This document shows positions 27,445 to 35,329 of a DNA stretch of 64,000 nucleotides, in pieces. Position 1 is the stretch's first letter, and every line of letters begins with the position of its first letter. The notes under the pieces are model-generated. The model was not told the origin of the DNA. It did not search any database and saw only the letters and a program-made list of their open reading frames with translations. A program made the position numbers and the translations under genes. The stretch is from NCBI GenBank assembly GCA_910578195.1, contig CAJTOY010000003.1:186001-250000 (forward strand), in the 5' to 3' direction. This DNA is from an uncultured Christensenella sp. (GTDB lineage: Bacteria > Bacillota > Clostridia > Christensenellales > Borkfalkiaceae).

Positions 27445-28149
27445 ATGGATAAAAGAATGGAAGACATTTACGAAAACATTAAAAAACACAGACTTACATC
27501 GGATTCGGTGTTTATGTTTCACTGTACAATGTGCGGCGATTGCTGCAGGAATAGAGATGATATACTCTTGAATTCCAAAGACTTGTTTAATCTTGCAAAA
27601 GGATTAAAAATTGCACCCAAAGATGTCGTAGAAAAGTACTGTGAGACTTATCCGGGAGCTTCTTCAAGAATGCCTATTGTAAGACTGAAACCAGTAGGGT
27701 TCGATAAACATTGTGCTTTCTTGGAGAGGAACGGTTGTGCAGTGCAAGCATTCAAACCTACAGTGTGCGCCATGTTTCCTATCGGACGTTTTCGCGAATG
27801 CGGTAAAGATAAACCCGATGAGATAAACTATATGTTCAATGATCCGCACTGCGGGGATAAGCGCGAAATTCATACGGTTCGCGGATGGCTTAGCATGTAT
27901 GGGATTCCTGAAAACGACGAATTCTATCTTAAATGGACAAACACGGTTGAAACATTGACAGCATCGCTCTCAAAGTTGGAGAAGTATTTGAAAACAGATA
28001 CGATGGAAAAACTTTGGACATTTGTATACTTTTTTCTTTATCTTAATTACGATGCCGAAAAAGAGTTTATGCCGCAGTTCATAAAGAACTCTGAGATAGT
28101 TATCGGCAACATCAAGAATCTCGAAGATAAAAAGGGCGGTGTGATATGA
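27445..28149 (+). CDS. YkgJ-type cysteine cluster protein
   Basis: 234 residues. CTMCGDCCRN near residue 26 is the CxxCxxCC signature of the YkgJ family (zinc or iron-sulfur chelating), and later CAFLERNGCAVQAFKPTVC and FPIGRF complete it. These proteins are thought to bind a metal cluster; the substrate is unknown. ACAGGAG precedes the ATG. The stop overlaps the next ATG (GATATGAAG). Confidence 0.8.
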   Translation: MDKRMEDIYENIKKHRLTSDSVFMFHCTMCGDCCRNRDDILLNSKDLFNLAKGLKIAPKDVVEKYCETYPGASSRMPIVRLKPVGFDKHCAFLERNGCAVQAFKPTVCAMFPIGRFRECGKDKPDEINYMFNDPHCGDKREIHTVRGWLSMYGIPENDEFYLKWTNTVETLTASLSKLEKYLKTDTMEKLWTFVYFFLYLNYDAEKEFMPQFIKNSEIVIGNIKNLEDKKGGVI

Positions 28150-28370
28150 AGACTTGGGTCATACCTGTAACGTGGGAGGTATGCGGCAAAGTATCCGTAA
28201 AAGCTAATACACTTCAAGAAGCAATGACTATAGCGCGCGACGAAGCGGGAGAAGTTCCGCTTCCTGATGAATCGGATTATGTTGACGGGAGTTGGCAGTT
28301 GTCATCTGAGGATGAAGCGTACATACGCTGCTGTTTTAACGACAGTCAAAAAGATGAAGGAAAGAGCTAA
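28146..28370 (+). CDS. Small hypothetical protein, 74 aa
   Basis: Begins MKTWVIPVTWEVCGKV and has a pattern of strand, helix (TLQEAMTIARDEAG) and an acidic DESDYVDGSWQLSSEDE stretch. This resembles the short DpnD/PcfM-like proteins of phages and mobile elements (strand - helix - DSWE-like end), a resemblance I cannot verify. It is coupled to the upstream YkgJ-type gene by overlap. Confidence 0.6.
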   Translation: MKTWVIPVTWEVCGKVSVKANTLQEAMTIARDEAGEVPLPDESDYVDGSWQLSSEDEAYIRCCFNDSQKDEGKS

Positions 28371-28502
28371 AATTGGCAAGGAGTCTTATTTAAAATACTG
28401 ACGAAAAAAATGCTAGCCTTTAAAGTGGAACAAAACAACAAAGGCCGTAATTCTATTTTACGGTCGAATAGCAAAATAAAAAGAATAAAAGGAGGATTAA
28501 AA

Positions 28503-29144
28503 ATGGCAGAAGAACGTAATCAATACCAAATCACTCGCAAAGACGCAAAAAACTGCTTTGTTGAAAGTTTGAGTGATTCGTTTGAGATTGGAAAGATCCA
28601 TTTTGTATTTGCGACATACGATACGAGTAAACCGGTAGGGCAAAGACAAATAAGTAATATCCCCATTTACATAACAGTAGATGAGTTTTTAGAGTTGCAT
28701 CGGAAAGTTGCTTGCGGTGAGTTGTGGTATATTATGCAAAACAAAAAGAAAAATGCTGACAGTACACCCTTATATCAAAGTCTTGGCGGAACATCGGCAG
28801 AGCGTTTGGCAAAGCAGCAGCGCTCGCGTAGCGATGGAATGAGTCAGTCGCGTATCGTACAGCTCGTTTGCGGTTCTAAAGTTGATTTTTTACTGGTTGC
28901 AGAAAGCGGTCCGGGAGCAACGAATGATAAAGGATTAATTGTTCCTAAGTTCGGCAATAAACCTGAAAACCGTGTTGCTGTGGGTATGACGTTTGAGACA
29001 TTTGCGGAACTCATACTGACAACGTACATTCACTATTCAGCTTGGCTCAGCTCTTTCTATATTCGGAAAGCGATAGTGGATGCAAAGAAGAAACCTAACG
29101 GTAGTGTGGAAGTGCCTTTCAAAAACGATGAGCTTCCATTTTAA
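28503..29144 (+). CDS. Unknown protein with SSB-like acidic C-terminal tip
   Basis: 213 residues from the ATG at 28503 (AAAGGAGGATTAAAA upstream); an upstream in-frame ATG at 28410 has no RBS. The body has strands such as IGKIHFVFATYD and ISNIPIYITVDEFLEL, then RSRSDGMSQSRIVQ, but no fold I can name. The last residues, FKNDELPF, match the acidic-hydrophobic tip by which SSB proteins recruit partners (DDDIPF type). This suggests binding to the same interaction surface or a diverged single-strand binder. A hairpin GGCCGTAA/TTACGGTC (28443-28450/28458-28465) lies upstream and a terminator follows. Confidence 0.6.
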   Translation: MAEERNQYQITRKDAKNCFVESLSDSFEIGKIHFVFATYDTSKPVGQRQISNIPIYITVDEFLELHRKVACGELWYIMQNKKKNADSTPLYQSLGGTSAERLAKQQRSRSDGMSQSRIVQLVCGSKVDFLLVAESGPGATNDKGLIVPKFGNKPENRVAVGMTFETFAELILTTYIHYSAWLSSFYIRKAIVDAKKKPNGSVEVPFKNDELPF

Positions 29145-29169
29145 TAATTGATATTTCAATATAAGAATG

Positions 29170-29201
29170 CGGGCATTGGTTAATCCAATGCTCGTTTTTT
29201 T
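29170..29201 (+). terminator. Rho-independent terminator
   Basis: CGGGCATTGG/CCAATGCTCG (29170-29179/29185-29194) with a 5-base loop and eight T. The 135 bases after it hold two TATAAT-like boxes (29231, 29264) without good -35 boxes, and a hairpin GTGGGTTCC/GGAATCCAC before the next RBS. Confidence 0.85.
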
Positions 29202-29336
29202 ATGCTCATAAAAAGGCAAAAAGTTGGCACTATAATGCGTATGGTTTGAAAAGTTAAATCAGCTATAATGTTAGCGTCGAGAAGTGGGTTCCTAATGGAA
29301 TCCACTTTAAATTTTATAAGAAGGAGGTGATTTTAT

Positions 29337-29588
29337 ATGAAACAATGTGCAAATTGCGGCGCAGAGATTCCCGATGCGGCAACTTTTTGTCCTGTTTGTG
29401 GCGAGACAATCGAATATCCGCAAAAGATGCGAAAGTATGACAATTACTATGATGATGTCCCTGTTATAGATGCAAAAGTATCCGAGAAAAAGAAACCCGG
29501 TTCTGGAACTGCTCTGAAAATCGGTCTTGTCGTGGGCGGGTTGATTGTTGCGTTATCGGTATGTATCGCAGTCTTATGCTTGATTTAG
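29337..29588 (+). CDS. Zinc-ribbon membrane protein, 83 aa
   Basis: The N-terminus CANCGAEIPDAATFCPVCG is a classic zinc-ribbon, followed by an acidic/Tyr linker and a C-terminal membrane helix (about 59-82). The layout, a cytoplasmic zinc ribbon tethered to the membrane, is common in Bacillota. AAGGAGGTGATTTTAT precedes the ATG. Function unknown. Confidence 0.75.
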   Translation: MKQCANCGAEIPDAATFCPVCGETIEYPQKMRKYDNYYDDVPVIDAKVSEKKKPGSGTALKIGLVVGGLIVALSVCIAVLCLI

Positions 29589-29605
29589 GAGGTGATTTAG
29601 CAGTT

Positions 29606-30172
29606 ATGATGTACTTATCAAAAGGAATTTTATGCAAAGGAGGAAGTAAAAATTGGTTGTACATTCGCCATTTAGGTCAACCAACAGTATTAAACGGCGA
29701 AGAAGCGGTTTTGTGGCAAGAAAGTAGATTCCATTTTTCATATACAATGAATCCGTCAGAAATGGCTATTGTTCAAAAACTAGTAAGAAAAGGAGTAGCT
29801 GTTAGTGAAAATGGCTGGAGTGAACTTGAAAAATATCATGCATTATGCAGGTGTTCTATCCGTGCTAATCCAAACTTTATAATTGGATTAAAACCTTTTA
29901 ATGCGCTTGAAAAACGCATTTTAACGTGGTTAAGAAAAACTGATGCCAACTTGTCGCTTCCTGAATTGATATGTCTTGAGGATAAAGGAATAAAACCAGA
30001 ACGAAATTTACTGTACAGAAAAAATTCCACAGAATTATTTAAACTTATATATCCATGTTATGAATCAATAGCAGGTGATTTGGAAAACAAAATGAGATGC
30101 TCTATCGCTAGACAAAGGACTATAGATGCATTGTTAGAACTATTGCGCAGAAAGCGAGTAGTTATTATATAA
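29606..30172 (+). CDS. Hypothetical protein, 188 aa
   Basis: The start at 29606 (MMYLSKGILC) follows AGGAGGTGAT; an upstream in-frame ATG at 29561 would overlap the zinc-ribbon gene. The protein is basic and mainly helical, with WLYIRHLGQPTVLNGEEAVLW, an ALEKRILTWLRKTDANLSLPELICLEDKGI stretch that reads like two helices of a helix-turn-helix, and a basic end LLRRKRVVII. A DNA-binding role is possible but not shown. Confidence 0.55.
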   Translation: MMYLSKGILCKGGSKNWLYIRHLGQPTVLNGEEAVLWQESRFHFSYTMNPSEMAIVQKLVRKGVAVSENGWSELEKYHALCRCSIRANPNFIIGLKPFNALEKRILTWLRKTDANLSLPELICLEDKGIKPERNLLYRKNSTELFKLIYPCYESIAGDLENKMRCSIARQRTIDALLELLRRKRVVII

Positions 30173-30185
30173 AAGGAGACATTTT

Positions 30186-30647
30186 ATGAAGAAAAAATTC
30201 AAATCTATTCCGAAACCGATGAAGACGCAAATATATGTGCGTTTCGGTATTGGTTTCATATCACTTATTGTAGCTGTTTTAATGCTCGCAATAGCTAAGG
30301 ACTTTATACTCAGTTTACCGTGTTTATTACTATTTGGGTATATGGCATTATATGGTGCTATTATTCTTTATAACGGTCTTACAGAAAAATTCGTTGCTGT
30401 TAGTGGGGAGTGTGTTAAGATCGAAAGAACACAACTTCGAAAAAGGGTAAAAGTCATTTATATTCAAACAGAGAAAGGGCAAATGAAAGTTCCTATTAGA
30501 AAAAGGATTGGACGGCTTAATGAAGGGGATTTAATAACGATTTATATGCCTATTAAAACACGCATCTATGAGCAGGATAATTTTCTTGTCATTTTCGGTT
30601 ATTATGCTATTGACATTAATCGACAAAACAATCGCATTTCAGTCTGA
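30186..30647 (+). CDS. Small membrane protein, 153 aa
   Basis: Two adjoining membrane helices (about 15-36 and 40-60) are followed by a basic strand-rich domain (CVKIERTQLRKRVKVIYIQT, VPIRKRIGRLNEGDLITIYM), which looks like a small beta-barrel similar to NfeD-like or DUF3592 domains. No motif settles it. AAAAGGAG precedes the ATG. The stop is ten bases before the next promoter. Confidence 0.6.
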   Translation: MKKKFKSIPKPMKTQIYVRFGIGFISLIVAVLMLAIAKDFILSLPCLLLFGYMALYGAIILYNGLTEKFVAVSGECVKIERTQLRKRVKVIYIQTEKGQMKVPIRKRIGRLNEGDLITIYMPIKTRIYEQDNFLVIFGYYAIDINRQNNRISV

Positions 30648-30656
30648 TAAAATCTA

Positions 30657-30685
30657 TTGACGGTTGATGCTATATTTGATATAAT
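30657..30685 (+). promoter_or_regulatory. Promoter of leader B (ssb operon)
   Basis: TTGACG (30657-30662), 17-base spacer ending ATATTTGA, TATAAT (30680-30685). The spacer end and -10 box match leader C at 56966-56979. Confidence 0.8.
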
Positions 30686-30691
30686 GTAAAT

Positions 30692-30857
30692 ATAGTTTCA
30701 AGGTTTTCTTAGAAAATTCATAGTCATCCGATTTTAACAGTGTCAATACGCACATGGTGCGCATTGGCGCTTTTTTTATTTTCTTTCGATTTCTAACCCG
30801 ATAAAGGTTGAAATAAATAAATTTATAGCAGGGAGAAAACCTGCAAAGGAGTTTTAA
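30692..30857 (+). promoter_or_regulatory. Leader B with internal terminator, upstream of ssb
   Basis: A short A/T-rich leader has a TTTTC/GAAAA hairpin near 30714, then a 15-bp terminator AGTGTCAATACGCAC/GTGCGCATTGGCGCT (30739-30753/30757-30771) with several G.U pairs and seven T. A small GCAGG/CCTGC hairpin (30828-30844) lies just before the ssb RBS. The terminator is well upstream of ssb, so ssb expression would need read-through or antitermination. Confidence 0.6.
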
Positions 30858-31364
30858 ATGTTTAAGGTTTTTGCAACTAACGTAGTAGTATCCAAAGGAT
30901 ATGAAAACACACCTGCACTCAAGTATTTCGGTAAAGACGATTCTTGCGTGCAATTCCGTGTCGGAGAAAAAGTTTACGACACAAATGCCGAGAATAATAC
31001 CCGTTGGGTAAATCACACGGTGAAAGCATTTGGAGAGGCGTGCGAACGCATCAAGAAAATGCAACTTAAAGAAGGTTCGTTCGTCAACATTAACGGAAGT
31101 CTTACCGAAGAGGTTTGGACGGAAGGCGAGGGGGACAATCAGGTAAAGAAGAGTGCCCAAGTTATCGTGCTGGATAGCAGAGATAGCATTGAGTACACTT
31201 CCGGCGGAGGTAAAAAGTCCATAAACGACACTCAGGCACAGGGTTCATCTCAGAAGAAAGGGGCATCTGATGCGTCCAATGACGGTAGAAATAATCCGGA
31301 AAAATCTGGAAATTTTACTGGTTACGGACCGTTCGATGGCAAAAATTTCTTCGACGAGAAATAA
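30858..31364 (+). CDS. ssb: Single-stranded DNA-binding protein
   Basis: 168 residues. The first 115 form an OB fold: MFKVFATNVVVSKG, VQFRVGEK, RWVNHTVKAFGEACERI and GSFVNINGSL match SSB spacing. The rest is a Gly/Ser/Lys/Asn-rich disordered tail ending GKNFFDEK, so the usual acidic tip (DDDIPF) is missing or altered. It would coat single-stranded DNA during conjugation or repair. Expression sits behind leader B. AAAGGAG precedes the ATG, and a strong terminator follows. Confidence 0.85.
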   Translation: MFKVFATNVVVSKGYENTPALKYFGKDDSCVQFRVGEKVYDTNAENNTRWVNHTVKAFGEACERIKKMQLKEGSFVNINGSLTEEVWTEGEGDNQVKKSAQVIVLDSRDSIEYTSGGGKKSINDTQAQGSSQKKGASDASNDGRNNPEKSGNFTGYGPFDGKNFFDEK

Positions 31365-31390
31365 TGCCGGTAAAACAAAGTAAAAGCGTA

Positions 31391-31432
31391 AAGGCGCACA
31401 TGAGTTTTTATAACTTGTGTGCGCCTTTTTTT
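31391..31432 (+). terminator. Terminator after ssb
   Basis: AAGGCGCACATGAGTT/AACTTGTGTGCGCCTT (31391-31406/31412-31427), 16-bp stem with G.U pairs, then T-run. Confidence 0.85.
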
Positions 31433-31452
31433 GCTTTTCAGGAGAAAAAATT

Positions 31453-31974
31453 ATGAAGACATTAGCAGAATTAAAACGTGAGGCAAAGAGTGGAATATTG
31501 GAGGGTAAATTTATTCACCATAGTCAATTTGGTGCAAATCTACCCAAGCGTTTGCAGGGATGGCGCAAGTTGATTGATAGCAATTCAGTTGCAATTTACT
31601 TTCTTACATCGGATGGAAAGAAAAGTGAATTGCGCTTGGATAAAGCATCACTTGTTGATTATGATGGTCAAACACTTACAATTTTCAATGCAGGTTATCG
31701 TGACCTGACCGAAGAAGAAAAGTATGTTATGAATGTATGGAAAGAGAAATCAAGTACATCTCAGTTCAAAGCACAAGAAGAATTAGATGCTTTATCTGAT
31801 GGAAGTTCAACTTATTGGGCTAAAGTCTTTTACTTCCGTAAAGTTGGTTATGAGTACCTAATGGGTTTTAATAAACAGCGCGGAATGAAATATGACACTA
31901 TTATGGGCAAGGTTCAGGATGATAAAATCAAAGGAACTATTTGTATGCAATATCAGATTCGTAGGGTAGCGTAA
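31453..31974 (+). CDS. Hypothetical protein, 173 aa
   Basis: The ATG at 31453 follows CAGGAGAAAAAATT; the in-frame ATG at 31417 falls in the terminator. A basic N-terminus (LAELKREAKSGILEGKFIHH) precedes strands and helices with RDLTEEEKYVMNVWKE and YWAKVFYFRKVGYEYL. Function not recognised; the small size and basic start fit a nucleic-acid binder. Its stop overlaps the next start (TAATGG). Confidence 0.6.
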   Translation: MKTLAELKREAKSGILEGKFIHHSQFGANLPKRLQGWRKLIDSNSVAIYFLTSDGKKSELRLDKASLVDYDGQTLTIFNAGYRDLTEEEKYVMNVWKEKSSTSQFKAQEELDALSDGSSTYWAKVFYFRKVGYEYLMGFNKQRGMKYDTIMGKVQDDKIKGTICMQYQIRRVA

Positions 31975-32204
31975 TGGTAAGGAAACAGAGTATAAAAGAC
32001 GTCGAATGGCGTTTGCCTAATGCAAAAAAGAATAGTAGACCGATAGCGTATAGTACGGTAGATTCTTCTGAACTCATTGTTTTACTTTACGAACAGTACG
32101 GCGATTTGCGAAAGGTTTACGAGAACCTGCACTATGATGCCGAGGCCAAAAAAGTTGTTTCGGAATATCTGAAACGTAACATATATAACATCAATATTAA
32201 ATAA
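31974..32204 (+). CDS. Small hypothetical protein, 76 aa
   Basis: Starts MVRKQSIKDVEWRLPN and is mainly charged, with a helical LIVLLYEQYGDLRKVYENL stretch. Coupled to the upstream gene by a TAATG overlap. No motif recognised. Confidence 0.55.
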   Translation: MVRKQSIKDVEWRLPNAKKNSRPIAYSTVDSSELIVLLYEQYGDLRKVYENLHYDAEAKKVVSEYLKRNIYNINIK

Positions 32205-32216
32205 GGAGAAATACTC

Positions 32217-32675
32217 ATGAAAAATAAAATTTTTAAAAACTTATCGATGGAAAAGAAACAAGACATTCTCATACATATCTTGCGCAGCAAAACGAACGGT
32301 TTGCTTAAAGTAACCGAAGAGGTTGCTTTGCTCAGCGCAGGATTAAAGAGAAAACAATTCCAGATTCGCACCTTCAACGATATCAGCTTTTTTGCGAAGG
32401 CATTGGACTCGTCCAAGAACCTTAGTATCGAAACGATTTACGGTGAGATGGCGATGAAAGAAATCAACAAGAGCAATGCCCTTATCGAAACTGGTATTGC
32501 GGTCATAGTAAGCGAAGCAGCGGATAACGCGAAAGCTGTTGATCAGTTGCTTATCTATATTCCTGAAACGCGTAAATGTAAGGGAAACTGCGTTCGTGAA
32601 AAGATTATTTGCGAGCACATTGAGTCTTACGGTGCAGATGCCCTGTGTTGCGGATTGCAACTCGTACAAGTATAA
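32217..32675 (+). CDS. Hypothetical helical protein, 152 aa
   Basis: Mostly helical; ILRSKTNGLLKVTEEVALLSAG and KEINKSNALIETGIAVIVSE are seen. A late cysteine cluster (TRKCKGNCVREKIICEH, CC at 147) could bind metal. TAAGGAG precedes the ATG. No family recognised. Confidence 0.55.
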   Translation: MKNKIFKNLSMEKKQDILIHILRSKTNGLLKVTEEVALLSAGLKRKQFQIRTFNDISFFAKALDSSKNLSIETIYGEMAMKEINKSNALIETGIAVIVSEAADNAKAVDQLLIYIPETRKCKGNCVREKIICEHIESYGADALCCGLQLVQV

Positions 32676-32685
32676 GGAGGGAATT

Positions 32686-33393
32686 ATGGAAAAGAAACTT
32701 GCTAAGCTTAATAAAGCTGTAATAATTCTTGGCGTTATTGCTATATTAACGCTGTTATTTCGTTTATGGCCGTTTTTCTTTATTGCACTCACCTTCTTTA
32801 TCGGTGCGCGTATATGGTGCCGTATACTCAGAGCAAAGCTGCCTAAAGAACTCGACGTTAAAGCTCGTGTCAAAAGAAGGTCCAGTAGAGCAAAGAAGGG
32901 TATTGGAGAACAAGTGAGTCTGTGGGTAAATGCAGATTATCCGAATGCTAAATGGGTATGGGCACATGTTGATACGATAAAGCGTATAGCAAACGGAGAA
33001 GACGTATTTATCATACTGAACGGTGCCGGCGGATATAGACGTGCAAGAGTCAATATAACAGGAAATATCGTTGTTGCACTCGAGTATATGAAAGCGCCTA
33101 TACGAGAATCAGTATCTGAACAAAGGCTTGAAGAAAATATAGCGGAAACCATTACCGCTGAATCTCCGAGTGTAAACTACGACCTTATGGCTTACGAATG
33201 GGTTGAGGCGCACATCAACGAGTTAAACGAACGCTTGAACGAAGCTGTCGGTGAAGGCATTTCCGATTATTTATTATCGGCAAAAGAATTGCCTATACAG
33301 GGAAGCTGGACAAGTATTTGTACAGAGCTTATGCGTGCCGGCGTCAGCGAAGCCGAATGTGTTCAGGAAGGAATCAAAATCAAAATCAATTAA
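32686..33393 (+). CDS. Membrane-anchored hypothetical protein, 235 aa
   Basis: From the ATG at 32686 (AAGGAGGG upstream); the longer frame from 32539 is not supported by an RBS and would overlap the previous gene. Two near-adjacent hydrophobic segments (about 12-45) precede a basic stretch (RVKRRSSRAKKG) and a soluble domain with HVDTIKRIANGEDVFIIL and a helical end. The gene lies just upstream of the MoxR/VWA pair and could be a membrane partner for it (inference). Confidence 0.6.
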   Translation: MEKKLAKLNKAVIILGVIAILTLLFRLWPFFFIALTFFIGARIWCRILRAKLPKELDVKARVKRRSSRAKKGIGEQVSLWVNADYPNAKWVWAHVDTIKRIANGEDVFIILNGAGGYRRARVNITGNIVVALEYMKAPIRESVSEQRLEENIAETITAESPSVNYDLMAYEWVEAHINELNERLNEAVGEGISDYLLSAKELPIQGSWTSICTELMRAGVSEAECVQEGIKIKIN

Positions 33394-33425
33394 AGCAGTG
33401 AACTGCAAAAGAGGAGTAAATTTAT

Positions 33426-35303
33426 ATGAGTAATATCAACAATCTTTTCAATTTCGGGAGGAGCATTCCTGCACCTTTTGACCGCGTAAACAAGAGAGTC
33501 AAAGTTCAATCTCGGTATGGAGATAAAGGCGAATCGACGTTATGCGGAAATGTAGTAAAAGCTATCAATGCTTATTGCGCTTGCGTAGATGGTAGCGGGC
33601 AGGGCGCTGTAGGAACATTAGAAATGTCTGGAACAAAATGTGTTGCAGAATATAAATCTTCCACAGGGCCGAACAGTTATCATCTTGTCGTTTATGATAT
33701 GAGTAACGGCGCGTTGATGGCAAGCGTATATGAAACAGACAGTGAGAGTATTGAAATCTATAAGCTTGATTCGGGAAACCGTGACGGGGCGGCAGTAATA
33801 TTTGCTATGATACCGGCTTTACTTACGGATACCGAATTCAGTGAAAAGCTCAATGAGTACAGTCAGCATAGACAGAACGGGTTTTCCGATATGAATGCGG
33901 CAACCGAGTGTTTGGCAATCTTATGCGACAACGTTTATCGTCGTGCAAAAGATCCTACTTGTGGAGCGCATATCAAAGTGGAATTAGAACCCTCTGGCAA
34001 TTTAACAAGAGTATCGAGAACACAACTCGACGCTGGAAAGTACACCCCGCAAACTGTTGTGGCAGGGGAATTTTCGATATTTGCAAGGATGGGGGCATCG
34101 GCAACAATCGGTAAGGCGGAAGTAATAATCGAGCAGAAAGATTTTCTTGGAAAGTTTGCATTGCACGCGCGTACTTTTACGCCTATGGAGCAGGCACTTA
34201 TTCCCGAACTTCCCGATTGGTATGTTATTCCGCAAGAAGTAGTCGATGTTTGTAAACATGCTTCGGTTACAACGGGCAAGCCCACGCAGATGCGTAATTT
34301 CCTTTTACGCGGACCGGCAGGTACAGGCAAAACTATGGGAGCAAAAGCTATTGCGGCTGGACTCGGTTTACCGTACATGAAATATACGTGTTCGGCACAG
34401 ACCGAAATATATGACTTTATCGGTCAGATATTTCCCGATTCCGAAAACGCTTCAACCGGCAACGCAACACTTGATGCAGAGTTAAAAGAGTTAAAAGCGA
34501 TGGGAGGTATTACATATCCTAATGTAGCCAAGATAATGAACCTTCCCGGTCTAGATGATATGGATTACGATCCCGAAGGAGTATTTAAAGCTCTTACAGG
34601 AACGGAAAAACCCGGTGTAAAGTCTCAGGACTGTATGGAAGTCGTTCTCAAAATGGTAACGGAAAAAGTCAAGGCATTAAGCAAACGTGTAGAACCGAAA
34701 AAAGACGGAGGACAGAGTTTTTCCTATGTCGAAACGGATTTCATAAAGGCTCTCGAACACGGTTACGTTGTAGAGATACAGGAGCCTACTACGATTATGC
34801 AGCCGGGAGTGCTTGTAGGATTGAACTCGCTCTTAGAGCAGGAAGGTTCGATAACGCTACCCACCGGCAAGATTATTAAACGTCATCCCGACGCTGTTGT
34901 TGTGGTAACGACAAATATCAGTTATGAGGGGTGCCGTGGGATGAACCAAAGTATCGTAGACAGAATGAATCTGGTTAAAGACGTGGAATTGCCTACGCCC
35001 GAGGTTATGGTTCAACGTGCGATGAGCGTTACCGGTTCTACGGACGAGTATTTAGTTTCCAAGATGGTAAAGGTCGTAAATAATATGTCCGAATACTGTC
35101 GCAAGAACGCAATAACGGATGGAACGGTCGGTATGAGAAGTCTTCTGGATTGGATTGTCAGTAGCGAGATAACTGGCAATGCCTATGAATCGGCATTAAG
35201 CACTATTATCAGTAAAGCTACAGCGGTCGAAGACGACAGAGAAGCACTGATTGTAATACTGGAGCAAGAATTTGCGCCCAGACGTCGCAGAAGTGCAGCA
35301 TAA
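33426..35303 (+). CDS. MoxR-type AAA+ ATPase
   Basis: 625 residues. The Walker A motif GPAGTGKT is at about residue 296, the Walker B/sensor region DAVVVVTTN near 488, and an arginine-rich end follows. The first 250 residues form a domain I do not know. MoxR-type ATPases remodel protein complexes and are usually encoded next to a VWA-domain partner, as here. GAGGAG precedes the ATG. The gap to the VWA gene is 26 bases. The target is unknown; chaperone-like metal insertion or a stress/defence function are both possible. Confidence 0.8.
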   Translation: MSNINNLFNFGRSIPAPFDRVNKRVKVQSRYGDKGESTLCGNVVKAINAYCACVDGSGQGAVGTLEMSGTKCVAEYKSSTGPNSYHLVVYDMSNGALMASVYETDSESIEIYKLDSGNRDGAAVIFAMIPALLTDTEFSEKLNEYSQHRQNGFSDMNAATECLAILCDNVYRRAKDPTCGAHIKVELEPSGNLTRVSRTQLDAGKYTPQTVVAGEFSIFARMGASATIGKAEVIIEQKDFLGKFALHARTFTPMEQALIPELPDWYVIPQEVVDVCKHASVTTGKPTQMRNFLLRGPAGTGKTMGAKAIAAGLGLPYMKYTCSAQTEIYDFIGQIFPDSENASTGNATLDAELKELKAMGGITYPNVAKIMNLPGLDDMDYDPEGVFKALTGTEKPGVKSQDCMEVVLKMVTEKVKALSKRVEPKKDGGQSFSYVETDFIKALEHGYVVEIQEPTTIMQPGVLVGLNSLLEQEGSITLPTGKIIKRHPDAVVVVTTNISYEGCRGMNQSIVDRMNLVKDVELPTPEVMVQRAMSVTGSTDEYLVSKMVKVVNNMSEYCRKNAITDGTVGMRSLLDWIVSSEITGNAYESALSTIISKATAVEDDREALIVILEQEFAPRRRRSAA

Positions 35304-35329
35304 ATAAAACAAGGAGGTTAAAACCCTAA

